Assembly (NCBI GenBank): GCA_017979445.1
Contig: CM030709.1
Coordinates: 372,001-436,000, forward strand
Length of the DNA: 64,000 bases
DNA from: Akebia trifoliata
Taxonomy: Eukaryota > Streptophyta > Magnoliopsida > Ranunculales > Lardizabalaceae
Direction: 5' to 3'
Shown here one piece after another: positions 48,664-60,600 of this stretch. The first letter of the stretch is position 1, and each line of letters starts with the position of its first letter. Under the pieces are notes generated by a model. That model was given only the letters and a program-made list of their open reading frames with translations, did not search any database and was not told the origin of the DNA. The position numbers and the translations under genes are program-made.

Positions 48664-51600
48664 ATGAGGGAAAAGCTAGAGCTTTTCACCTGGGTTTTGT
48701 TTCTCTTGATGGGTTCTTGTCTGGGTAGATTTGTTGTAGAGAGGAACAGCTTACGAGTGACTTCTCCCGACTCGTTGAAAGATGTCTACGAATGTGCGAT
48801 TGGGAATTTTGGGGTTCCTCAGTATGGAGGAACCCTGGTTGGAACTGTTGTTTATCCGAAATCAAATCAGAAGGCATGCAAGGGCTTCGATGAGGTCGAT
48901 ATATCTTTTAAATCGAAGCCAGGCGGTCTTCCCACCTTTATTCTTGCCGACAGAGGAGGTCAGCTTTGTGAAATTCGATGCTTTATATTATAATTTATAA
49001 TTAGGTTTTCTATGATCCATTTGATTTCTGTGTAGTATATGTCGTTACTGTTTTAGTGATTTTCCATCTTGATATTGAATTGGGTATTATGAAACATACT
49101 TCAATTTTAAAATTTTTGTTGCATGAATTGGGTATCTGGTAATTTTTGGTAATTGTTTCGAAAAACTTAAATTTTACATGGAATTGTGGAACTTTTTCTC
49201 TATGCATGTTGATGGGTAAAGTTTCTATGATGGCAGATTGTTACTTCACATTGAAGGCATGGAATGCTCAGAAGGCCGGAGCAGCTGCTATCCTTGTCAT
49301 GGACGACAAGATCGAACCTTTGATCACAATGGACACCCCTGAAGAAGCTAAGTCTGGGGCTGAGTACCTACAGAACATTACTATTCCGTCGGCACTTATT
49401 AGCAAAATTTTGGGGGACAACATCAAGAAAGCTCTATCAAATGGGGACATGGTCAATATTAATTTGGATTGGAGGGAATCTCTCCCCCACCCTGATGATC
49501 GGGTTGAGTATGAGTTTTGGACGAACAGCAATGATGAATGCGGCACCAAGTGCGACAGTCAGATTGAGTTTGTCAAGAACTTCAAAGGAGCAGCTCAGAT
49601 ACTAGAGAAGAATGGTTACACTCAGTTTGCCCCACATTACATCACTTGGTACTGCCCAGAAGCTTTTATCTTGAGCAAGCAATGCAAGTCTCAGTGCATC
49701 AACCATGGGAGGTACTGTGCACCAGATCCTGAACAGGACTTCAGTAAGGGATACGATGGGAAGGATGTTGTGGTTCAAAATTTACGCCAGGCATGCTTGT
49801 TTAAAGTGGCTAATGAAAGTGGCAAGTCGTGGCTTTGGTGGGACTATGTAACTGATTTTGCAATCCGGTGCCCGATGAAAGAGAAAAAATATACAAAAGA
49901 GTGTGCCGATCAAGTCATCCAGTCTTTGGGTATGTTAAAGATTTTAGTTTTGTAGAGATTTTATGGTCATTTCTGCATGTATATAGGACTTGTTTTCAGG
50001 TTAATATTATTTATGCCTATGATCTATGACTCAATCTTGTCTGGCCATCTTATACTATATCTGAAGAGTCATACAAATTGGATCATCCCAAGATTTTTAT
50101 CCGTACAATATATTGTTTCTTTTTCAGACCTCAAACCACTTATTTATGTTTTTTAATATTAAAAAAACCACTTATTTAGTTCACCTTCTGATAAATATGA
50201 ATATTGGGATGTGGTCCATCCACATGGTGGCCCCAGGATTGAGTGGTCTTGATCATTGGTTGGATTTTTTTAAATCATAAGGTGAAGGATGCAAATCTTT
50301 TGTTTGTCGTGTCTCCAAAAGTGTAGTGTGTCTATGATTTATGTCAATATTAGAAACTTGCTAATGGGTTCTCAAAGAATCGTCTGAATTAATTGTGATT
50401 TGTTGAACTACTCATTTTTTTACAAAATTCCAAAGTTATGGAATAAGGCTCTGATAATGTTATGTCTGTACCATAACTCAAAATTGTAATTAGGAAAATT
50501 CGTTTACTTGATTTAGTTCTTCCTTTTGAACTTTGATACATGCTAATATAATCTTGGTAATGAGTAGATGAAGGGGTGAATGTATGTGTTAGTGTCTATA
50601 GTTGGATCTTACAATATCCATTTTGGCTATTTGTTCCTCTGGACATATCTTATCAGGTCTCGACCTCAAGAAAATAGATCAATGTATAGGAGATCCTGAA
50701 GCCGATGTGGACAATCCAGTGCTTAAACAAGAACAAAATTCACAGGTTGACCTTATAACTATTTCATTATCGATTGGTAGTGTTGTTCTATGTATATGCT
50801 GAGCTTATGTTTGTTCTTGCACTGCCTGATTTTAGATTGGCAAAGGTGCTCGAGGAGATGTGACTATATTGCCTACTCTTGTAATCAACAACAGACAATA
50901 TAGAGGTTTGAACAGACTTGGTTTAATTATTTGAGTGGAGCTTACTAATGTGGTGGATCTGCATCTCTAACCTTTATTTTTGCATGGTTGCAGGTAAGTT
51001 GGACAAAGGTGCAGTTCTCAAAGCCATATGTGCAGGTTTCCAAGAGACTACTGAGCCTGCTGTTTGTTTAAGCGATGGTAAGCCCCAATATGTTTCAACA
51101 TCTCTTCATTGGTATATCTATCATATTCAAGGCAGCAGTCTACACTGTTTTTTTCTATTACTGCACTTATTTTATAACTGCTGAAATTTGAATCCCTTTC
51201 CACTGACCTATAAACTTATCTTTTAGAACCATCCAAAATATAAACCCTTTACAAGAGACTATCTTGTCTGAATATGGCAATTTCACATCCAGAATGCACC
51301 ATGTACATGGCAGTTATAGTTAAAAAACAAAGTGTCTGACAGGAACAGATCCATAGAAATGTCCTGGTAACATAGCTGAGAGGTAACATCTTGATCCAAG
51401 TGGAAGTGTCAGCCAGGTCATTTTGATTTTGATTTAGGTTAATTAATCGACAACAATGGATATCAGTCTAACCTCTCATGTTCTCTTGCCTACTTCTTTC
51501 ACAGGGATTTAGTCCTTATTTATTTGTTTTTTTTCTTTTTGAATTGTTCTTTAAAGGGATTGAAACAAATGAGTGCTTGGAGAATAATGGCGGATGCTGG

Positions 51601-54600
51601 CAGGATAAGGCTGCTAACATTACTGCATGCAAGGTACTTTTATCATCTAAGCATTTTTTACCTCATAATTTTTTGATAGATAAGCATGTGAGTTGAGTTT
51701 TTTTTATCCCAGGTCTATTGTATTACCACTCACTGAATTAACCACCCCACCAAGGTGGCATCATCATACTTTTTAGCACTCCCTTTTCAATCAAAGTTTT
51801 AAATTTTGAAGTCTTTACTCAAGACAGTTGACCAATTTTTTTTTTTTTTTTGCCAGTAATGATTTAAATTTTTTTAAAGAAGGGAAGAGAAGAGAGATCT
51901 AGATCCATCTATATGTGTGATTACATATATTGCATGACTGAAGGACCATGTAGAGCATGGACCGAGCCTCTCATTTTTCTGTTGTTTGTTAAGCTAGGTC
52001 AAATAGGAAATACTCATTTCTACTCATGTTTTGCAGAGTTTCCAGTTTACTCTGAGTGATCTTAAACAATTTATATGATTTTATACTGTATAATTTTATG
52101 ATGTAGGATACTTTTCGTGGGAGAGTTTGTGAGTGCCCTGTTGCGCATGGTGTGAAGTTTGTAGGTGATGGTTTTACCCATTGTGAAGGTATGTGTTTGA
52201 TCTGGAGTTCAATTTAACTGAAATTTTATGTTTCATGCTCATCAGCACCTGACTATTTTTGTCTATGTGAAAGACTGGTATTTTTCATTGATGATGAATC
52301 ATTGCTAATTGTGGTCTTTACTTGATACTTCTCATCCTTTTGGAGAGACAAATCCTTTGACCCATTGAACTCAATATGTGAGAGATTTTCAAATTTTCAG
52401 TTTCTACTATTAGATTGGATGACCTCAAATCCAGTACTTACACTAATGTACACCTACGCTCACGCATGCACGGGTATAAATGTGCACCAATGGATGCTTA
52501 ATGAATGTTATTAGCTGTGTCGAGAATTTTCCAGTACTAATTTATCTTCATGAGGCAGTTTCTCTCTCCAATGTGGCATATCTTCATGTAGGTTGAAACT
52601 AGAGTAAAATGGGAATTTAACGGAGTGATTCATAAGAACATTGAAACAGCGTGGTTAGGGTGTTACTGTTATAACTGTGTTATGCCCTTTTTTTCCTTCA
52701 TTGAAATCCTTTTTTTTTTATCATCTAATATTGAATGCTAAAGTATAAAACGCCAAGAACAGAGTTATAGACTTTTCTTAAAAGCTTGGTGCAGTTTTTG
52801 GTCAAAAAGGGTTTTTACCTTAAAATTTGTCGGTTAACTTCGTTTACATGTAGTTGCTCTTTATGTATGTATAGTTATATTTACTATCCTGTTAACTAAT
52901 TGACTGATTGATAATGATTCAACAGCTTCAGGAGCTCTGCGCTGTGAAATTAACAATGGAGGCTGTTGGAACAAAACCCAAGATGGCAAAACTTACTCTG
53001 CCTGCATAGTACGTGGTTCAACTTCTTTTAGGGTTAACCAATTCTTTTTTTTTCCCTTTTATTATGTTTTAATCATGACCTGTTTTTCGTGGTTGAATTT
53101 AAGTCAATTTTCCAATGATTTCTCAGGAAGATCATTCCAAAGGTTGCAAGTGCCCACCAGGATTCAAGGGTGATGGAATCAAATCATGTGAAGGTACTTC
53201 TGCATTTACTGTGGTTCGGGTTATTTAGCTGATATCATTCCTTGGGATTATTACTGATGAGGCTAATTTTGAAGTTCCTTACCATTTAAATTGTTTTCTA
53301 TTGATCTTGATTCATTTTTCTCAACCTTACAAATAGATGAATACATTTAGTGGAAAGTTGATGACCCATGTGATTATCAGGATTAGTTCCATCTCAGTCG
53401 AACTTTATCATTACTCATCATTTCATGGACTTCTCTGTTGATCTCATTACATTTTTCCACATCAGCTGCACAGTTCATTTTCTTCATCATCGAAGCCTTA
53501 TCCCAAAAAATTGGGGTTGGCTGAACAAATCCCGTTCCTCCATTTGATTCTTTCAAAAGACATATCTTCTGTTTTTGGAACTGTGTTCATATTAGCTCTC
53601 AACTTGAACTTGCATGTTCCTTCTAAAGCCACGTCTTCCATTATTTGCAAGTATGTTCTATGTCTTTACACAAATGCACATCTTTCAATGGTCCACCTAC
53701 AATTTGTGGGCCATGTCCTAAAAATCACATTCTGTTCTAGTGCTAAAAGCAGGAGCATCGAGGGAGGAATTATGATTATTGGCTCATTATCTCATCCAAG
53801 TGGTACCCAACAGTTATGGGGAACTCTTGATTAAGTTGTTTGTCCGCTAAGTCTTGAACAATACAAGTATATGCATTTTTCCCCCCTCTCTCTTTACTCC
53901 TTACCCTTAATTGGTTGATGGTCAACAATGATACGTGTGATTATGTGATTCTGACTCGAAGTACACATGTTGTACTTTCTGTTATATTTCAGATGTGGAT
54001 GAATGCAAGGAAAGGCTTGCATGTCAATGTCCTGACTGCAAATGCAAGAACACCTGGGGAAGTTACGAATGCAGCTGCGGTGGTAATATGTTGTACATGC
54101 ATGAGCATGACACATGCATAAGTAAGTGTCTTAACAAATTTTACTGTTTAGAAGATTACCTTCAAAATTGAACGTGTGACTCAGCCTTAGCTACTTGGTT
54201 TGGCTGGTCTGTGCGTGGATCACCCTGACCCAATTTCTCATAAAACGGATAAAATTGGTCATTTGCAAGAATCATCTATTTTTACAGAACTGGTGGTTCA
54301 ACTGTCAAATTTGGGCTGCTTGTGAACCATTTTAAAGTACTAATTTTTTAAATGTTCTCCTTTTTCAAGATAAGATTTGTGGGAAAGACTATAATTTCCA
54401 TTATGGAAAGATTGTTTAATAATTAAATAATACATGTTTAATGTTATCCTTTTATATGAAAATAAAATAGTTAATTTTAGAAAATAAAATCACATTATAT
54501 TTTTGAACTTTATAATTAGTATATATTGATCCAACCAAATTGAACCATGGTCCAATAGTGGTTGGACCATTTTTTTTGTTTCTTAAAAACATTGCTTTAG

Positions 54601-55089
54601 CATTCTGTTTTGAACTTGAGTACTGGCACTGTAACATTAATTTTGGAAATGTGGTTTCTGATGATTCCAAAAGGGATATCTCTGGTGGGAGACTATGGCA
54701 TATGTTTCCTGATATTTCGTGTTGTCATGTGGGAAGATGCAGGTAAAGCGTCCAAAACTGCTTTCAGTGGGAACTTCGTGTGGGTTATTTTCCTTGGCTT
54801 GGCTGTGGCTGGAGTTGTAGGGTATACCTTGTACAAGTATAGAATCCGGGTATGTTTTTTATTTTATTTTAAATATATTTATCTTTGGAGATTTTCTGCC
54901 CTTTTCAGTTTCAATGATCTACCCATGAAACATTCTTCTGTCTATGTTCTAGTGTTTTTCCTCTAATGTTTTCTCTGTACTCTTGTGCAGAGGTATATGG
55001 ATTCGGAGATCCGGGCCATCATGGCACAATACATGCCATTAGATAATCAGGGAGAGGCCCCAAATCACATTCCCCGTGGGGAGATCTGA
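48664..55089 (+). CDS. VSR: Vacuolar sorting receptor (VSR/BP-80 type)
   Basis: Twelve exons: 48664-48958, 49237-49929, 50657-50745, 50836-50905, 50994-51077, 51557-51633, 52107-52188, 52926-53008, 53127-53193, 53993-54121, 54743-54849, 54991-55089 (1875 nt, 624 aa, all phases fit). The receptor carries vacuolar cargo with NPIR-type signals from Golgi/TGN to prevacuolar compartments. Visible features: signal peptide ([15 protein letters not shown]), N-terminal protease-associated domain ([20 protein letters not shown] ... [14 protein letters not shown]), the VSR-specific Cys-rich central domain ([16 protein letters not shown], [15 protein letters not shown]), two EGF-like repeats ([22 protein letters not shown]), a calcium-binding type EGF ([13 protein letters not shown]), one transmembrane helix (about 568-588) and a tail with the tyrosine sorting motif YMPL (606-609). 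An in-frame ATG at 48598 would spoil the signal peptide, so 48664 is preferred. Confidence 0.96.
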
Positions 55090-56165
55090 AAGTGGGGGAC
55101 TCAATTGAAAAACAAAAAAAAAAACTGAAGAGATGAGAAGAAGAAAAAAATGGGGCATTCCCCTATGTCTCTCCCCCCCATTAATTTAATTGTGGGTCTG
55201 TGTTCGTCTCCCCTGAGGTTAGTGTTATTGCTGCTACTCTGTTAGTTTGGCTCTTAAATGCGTAATAGGCTTGTGTCGATTTTATGTATATCTGAACCTA
55301 GTACAGTACGGAACTTACCCACGTAGAGGGTAGGAGCTTTCCCTATTTACACTCAAGATGTGCTGATGATACTTTCTTCTCTCATATATTTATTGGTCTT
55401 CTCACTCCAAAATAATCAAATATTTTGATAATTGGAGAAAAGCTTTGAGGATGTGTGCTGTGAAAAATAATAGACCATCCCCTGATCCCTACAGTTTAAT
55501 TTTTTTTTTTTGGTGTGCTTTATTATCAGAAAATTTTCAGGATACATATTAAAAGATTATGGGGTTGAATTCTTTACCTAGTTCAACATATTCAGTCTTT
55601 GATCATATATCTGAGATGGGCTTTAGAATTTTTTTTATTTTTTATTTTGTTTTATGACATTCTACGTTTTGTTGAATTTTAAAATAGTGTTGATGTAAAG
55701 TGACTTAAATGCCCTCATCTTCAGACGAAGTCCATTTTTTTTCCCCTAAACCCTTTTTTAACATATTTTTTGGGTACAAATAATATTTCCTTCATATTTG
55801 ACGTTAAGATTCTATCTACTTCGAACCTCAAGAATAATATTAATATGGGTCTTTTGGTGAAGTAGAAGACATGGAATTTTGGGTTGAAAAATTAAGGGTT
55901 TTCTAATAAATTTGAATGGATTAAAAACAACTTATCGCTGAGGATAAAGACGAGGCTTACATATTTTTGCCTTCATGGGCTACAACATTGAAGTCTTTGG
56001 TCGGTGGTGCATGTGTTGTATGGTTGCATTAATTACAAATAAATTAACACGTGTCAGCATGGAAGCTTTGTTTGTCAATTGCTCGTCATGCTTTCGATAA
56101 GACAATCCCGAATTTGTGAGATCCCACTATTTGCCCCTTTTTTATCATTGGATGGATGTATTGGG

Positions 56166-56349
56166 ATATAGATGGTTTCCACAAAAATAATTGGCTTTAA
56201 AATAAAAAAAAAACACTTATGAGACTTTACAAAGTCAGTCAATGTTGAGAAGATATATAGATGGTTTCCACAAAAATAATTGGCTTAAAAAAAAAAAAAA
56301 AAAAAAAACCACTTATGAGACTTTACAAAGTCAGTCAATGTTGAGAAGA
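56166..56349 (+). repeat. 89-bp tandem duplication with variable A-run
   Basis: ATATAGATGGTTTCCACAAA through CAATGTTGAGAAG is repeated directly. The copies differ mainly in the internal A-run (10 versus about 22 A) and one T. Confidence 0.9.
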
Positions 56350-56432
56350 TGGTTTAAGTTGAATGTGGTACTCTTCACCTACCCGATAGAAGACTTACAT
56401 TATTAAGCATTGGTCCTTTGGGTTTTTCATGG

Positions 56433-56466
56433 GTAGTAGTAGTCGTCGTCGTCGTCGTCGTCGTCA
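56433..56466 (+). repeat. (GTA/GTC)n trinucleotide microsatellite
   Basis: About three GTA followed by about eight GTC repeats. Confidence 0.92.
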
Positions 56467-56762
56467 TGAACTCCTTAGAGGACCATTTAATTGAATCTTG
56501 GAAAATACATTTAATTAGATCTTGGACCGTTGATTCAGTCCAAAACTTGAAGGACAAATCATCTCGTTAACTTGGCATGGTCAACTAGTAAATGCAATTA
56601 TGGAGAATAAAAAATAAATATTTTATTTTATTTTATTTTTGAATATAAAAAGCTCAATGGGTAGGATGGGAAAACGATCACGTCAGCCGTGTACCAAAAC
56701 CGCATGCATTCACTAGTATTAAAAAAAGAAAAAATGGATCTTCAAAATCAGAGAGGAACCAC

Positions 56763-56881
56763 GACACCAAAGCTTCATAAACTCTAGATTCAATTTTCAA
56801 AACTTCATGATCTACAAGTAGGACACCAAAACTTCATAAACTCTAGATTCAGTTTTCAAAACTTCATGATCTACAAGTAGG
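56763..56881 (+). repeat. 59-bp tandem duplication
   Basis: GACACCAAA(G/A)CTTCATAAAC and the following 40 bp occur twice in direct tandem, with two substitutions. Confidence 0.9.
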
Positions 56882-57642
56882 GAAAAAAATACGTTGGGAG
56901 TTCCAGTTAATGATTGGTTTGGTATAAAATTTGCTGGAACTCCTACTAATGATGAGTTCTTTATCTTCAATATTAGTGTAAAATTCGTTACTTTAGACAA
57001 AAATTTAAAAATAAGCATTTTTTTTTTTTTTTTACGTTGGAGTGCAATCAGTACCAGATGATGTGCAACTAGTCGGTCCAGAAAAAGCGAATCAATCCGA
57101 TCAAACTAATTTTACCATTTATAGCTAGTTACGCTTACACCATGGGGTGGATAATGGGCCAGGTTCTTGTGGTCCATTGGGCTAAAAGAGCCCATGTGGC
57201 GTTACTAACTTTTTACCGTTACTTTGACGCAGAGCTCTCCCTCGTGACTCGTGACTCGTGAGTCGTTGTCCCTTTGAGTCTCTTGCAAGTTCGCGAAATT
57301 GAAATACAAAACCCTAGATTTTGACCTTCCAAATTCTTGCAATCGAAATCCAGAAATTTAATCAATTTAATTCGTAGAAAAAGTGATTTAATCCATTTGT
57401 CTTCTCTGCAACTCCTCTGTTCGTCAATCCGTTTATGTATTTCGTTTCAAACTATGAGATACTTTTTCCTTCTTCGTAGCCCCTAATCTCCATTAAAACT
57501 GCAATTTACGACGTCCGATCTCTCTAAAAGATGAAGATTTCAGTTCTCTTCTTGTAGAATTCCAGAATTGTAGTGTTATGCAATGACTTTCTATAGAAAA
57601 GCTAGGCTTTTTTGGATTGGAAGAAGTTAGATATCTGAGAGA

Positions 57643-60600
57643 ATGGATAGGAGCGGTGTTCTTGCAGTGATTCTCTTGGTTTTAATCGTTGTAGAAGGAT
57701 CTGATGGCTCGGTAATTGGTAATATCCGAAAAATGGTGGGAATAGCGCCAGAGGAGGAACGAATCCTAACAGAGGTATTCTAATCTGCTGTTTCATCTGG
57801 TTTTATTGATTTTAGTTTGAATTGTTTGTATTTCAATTGGAATACTGAGAGAACTGTTTCTTATTAGATTTCTCCGTCACCCGGTCCCATTTACGATGAG
57901 AGATCTGATCCTCGTAATGTGAATACTGATAAATCCAAAGAACCCAAGGTGGTTTCAAAGGGCTCGAATAATACTTCGGAGGGAACCCAAAATGAAGGCC
58001 ATGTACACAAGGGTAAAAATCAAGAAGGAATAGATGGAAACTGTGAGGCCTCTTCAAACAAGTGCAAGTATAAGCAGATGGTTGCCTGTCTTCAAAATCC
58101 TGAGAATGGTAATATGTGTTATCTTAATTCCTTTTTAAGTTTAATATATAATGCCATGTGATTGTTTTATGGTGCTTCTCATAATGCAGCGTGGTTACCA
58201 TTTTACGTTGATTGATTTTGTATATGTAGTTGTCCTCGGTTTCTAATAAACATGCTATTTTTTTCCTTATTGGTTCTCTTATTTTGTTGATACTTATGTG
58301 TCTGTCAGCTTTCTTATTTCAGGTTTAAGATTTATCCTAATCGAGTTACATAGGGTTATCTGTTTGTTTATGTTTCGTAGTTCGTCACTGGGTGGATATA
58401 TGGTAGATTTTCCTTCACGTCTCAGTCACACTTCTCTCAAAGATTCAGGGTTGACTAATCGAACTCTGTTCCTCCATTCAATTTTTCCAGAGCCACATCT
58501 TTAAGTTAGCTACAATATAGTAAGAATTGAAAATGAGTGGAGAGTAATGAAGCTTTACGCAGTGATAGGAGCATGAAGTGAGAAACATATTCAAACTTAC
58601 TTCAATGTTTATTAGTTAAAGCAGATGAAGGTTGTATGTATCTATTAGTGAGTTATAGAGTTGAGTTGTAAATTATTCTACTTTTAAGATTGTCGAAAAA
58701 GTTATCTTTAGTAGTTATTGTTAGAACTAGCTATATTGTGTTAATGATGAATCAAGAAAATTTTTGGTATTTTCCACAGGTAAAAATTTACATGATTTTA
58801 GTTTTTAGAGATGTTGCCAAAATTTTTATGGATTTTAGGTTCCTGTATCTTCGCTTCCACTCAGACTTAAATATATGAAAAAGAATTCATTTGTAAAGGA
58901 AAAAAAAATTATTGCAGCATTTTTGGGAATCACATTGCATTTGAGTTGATCTTAAGGTTTATATATAGGGTCTGGATCAAGTGGCAATCCTTATTTGACA
59001 ACCATTTGTCCTATATGGGTTAGAAGTTCCGAAGTGTCCTGATTTATTTATTTATTTATAGATAATGGGAAAGAAAAACAAGCAATACAAAGGGAAGGTC
59101 AAGATGACCAACCAAGAAAAGAGAACAAAAAGCACAAAAAGAAAACTAAGAGTTTGAGAGGTTACAAACAACTTCCCAACGAACTAAAAAGTCTTTAAAA
59201 AAAGATCCCTTTGAAGATCTTACACCAAAAGAACAAGAAGCCTAGAATCGCCAAGAAAATCTCTTGAATAGAACTCGACTTTTGTGTGGATGATCTCTAT
59301 GGTGAGGCATTTTCACAAAAGCTTAGAGATTTTGTTTTTAGATGGAATTCCTTTTGTAATTACTAGTGTTATGGCTTTCTTATGGTTCGTTTTGCTTTCT
59401 TTTTTGAGGGGCTATCTCGGCCTTCTCTTTCTGTTTTTTTGTAGTCCTTTCATCAATATATATTATACTTATCAAAAAAAAAAAAAAAAGGTTAGCGCAT
59501 CCTGGAATTTTTTAACCCATCAAAATTGGTTTACAAGTTGAAAAATCATGGACTGTTAATTTTAACCGTTAACTTATAAACCAATTTTGATGGGGTTAGA
59601 AGTTTCAAAAAGGGATGATTTTTTAGTGAGGATGATCTCCTTACCATAGAGATCATTCTCTCAAAAAATCAACTTATTCCGGAACTTCTAACCCATGTAA
59701 GACAAATGATTGTCAACTGGATTGTCACCTGATCCCAATCCATATATATATATATATATGGGTAATGCTAACGTCCAATACCACTCTAGTATTCCCACTT
59801 ATAGGTAAAGCAAATGAAAGTGGGTCTTGAACCTAGGTCTGTGGTAGTACTAGTCATTAGTCATTGACTTTACCAGCTTACCAATCTATCACTGTCTAAA
59901 TTTACTCCTACTTGTGTATGACAAGACTATTTGGCTATCAAAATAGAGAAACTATGATATTGAATTCATGTTTACCCATTTTAAATGTAAATGGCTTATT
60001 ATTTTAATAATGGTGTTTATCTATGATTAGAAATAAGAATGTCTAAATGATTTTTCTTTCTCCATAGTTTATGATTTGCGCTTGATAGCAAATTAGTGTT
60101 TTTTTTATTGGTATTAGCAAATTGGTTTTATTCACTCTTTGGTACAAGTCATAGTTTTCATCTATAACATTAGTGTCGATATTGCCTTAATTTTTTATTT
60201 TTTTTTGATAAATCAAAGATCTTTATTAATAGCATGGTCGAGAAGACCATGAAGCAAAGTACAAGGGAGGAAACAAAGAAGCAAAACCACTAACAGACTA
60301 CCAACTACCTCTCTATAACATTAGTGTAGATGTTGCCTTATGTGATTTCAATTGGAACTTGTTGATGTCAATGCCAACCTGGAAGCCTGAGAACCTCACC
60401 AAATCAAGGGAACAAGGTTGAGTTAAAGGTTTGTTGGGCCTAAGGAGGCCCTACCAAGGGAGGGTGCCTCCTGCCTGATGAATAGGACCTATCCTTGCAC
60501 TTAACGAGGAACTGGACAAGTTGTTAGGGGCGTTGAGGAAAGAGAATGGTAACAGATTATGTCTTTGACGTCAGGATTGTAGGGGTGAGGGTTTGACACA

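Larger units (their letters stand above)
55090..57642. other. Intergenic, 3' UTR of VSR and 5' region of the last gene
   Basis: VSR 3' UTR probably runs to about 55.3 kb. After that the sequence is AT-rich, with two tandem duplications (56166-56349, 56763-56881) and a GTC microsatellite (56433-56466). Near 57220-57260, GTGACTCGTGACTCGTGAGTCG is a short direct repeat in the likely promoter of the next gene. Confidence 0.6.

Noticed and set aside
53511..53834. 107-codon open frame in intron 9 of the VSR gene
   Set aside because: Lies wholly between well-supported exons; the sequence resembles intron or old repeat DNA and has no domain.
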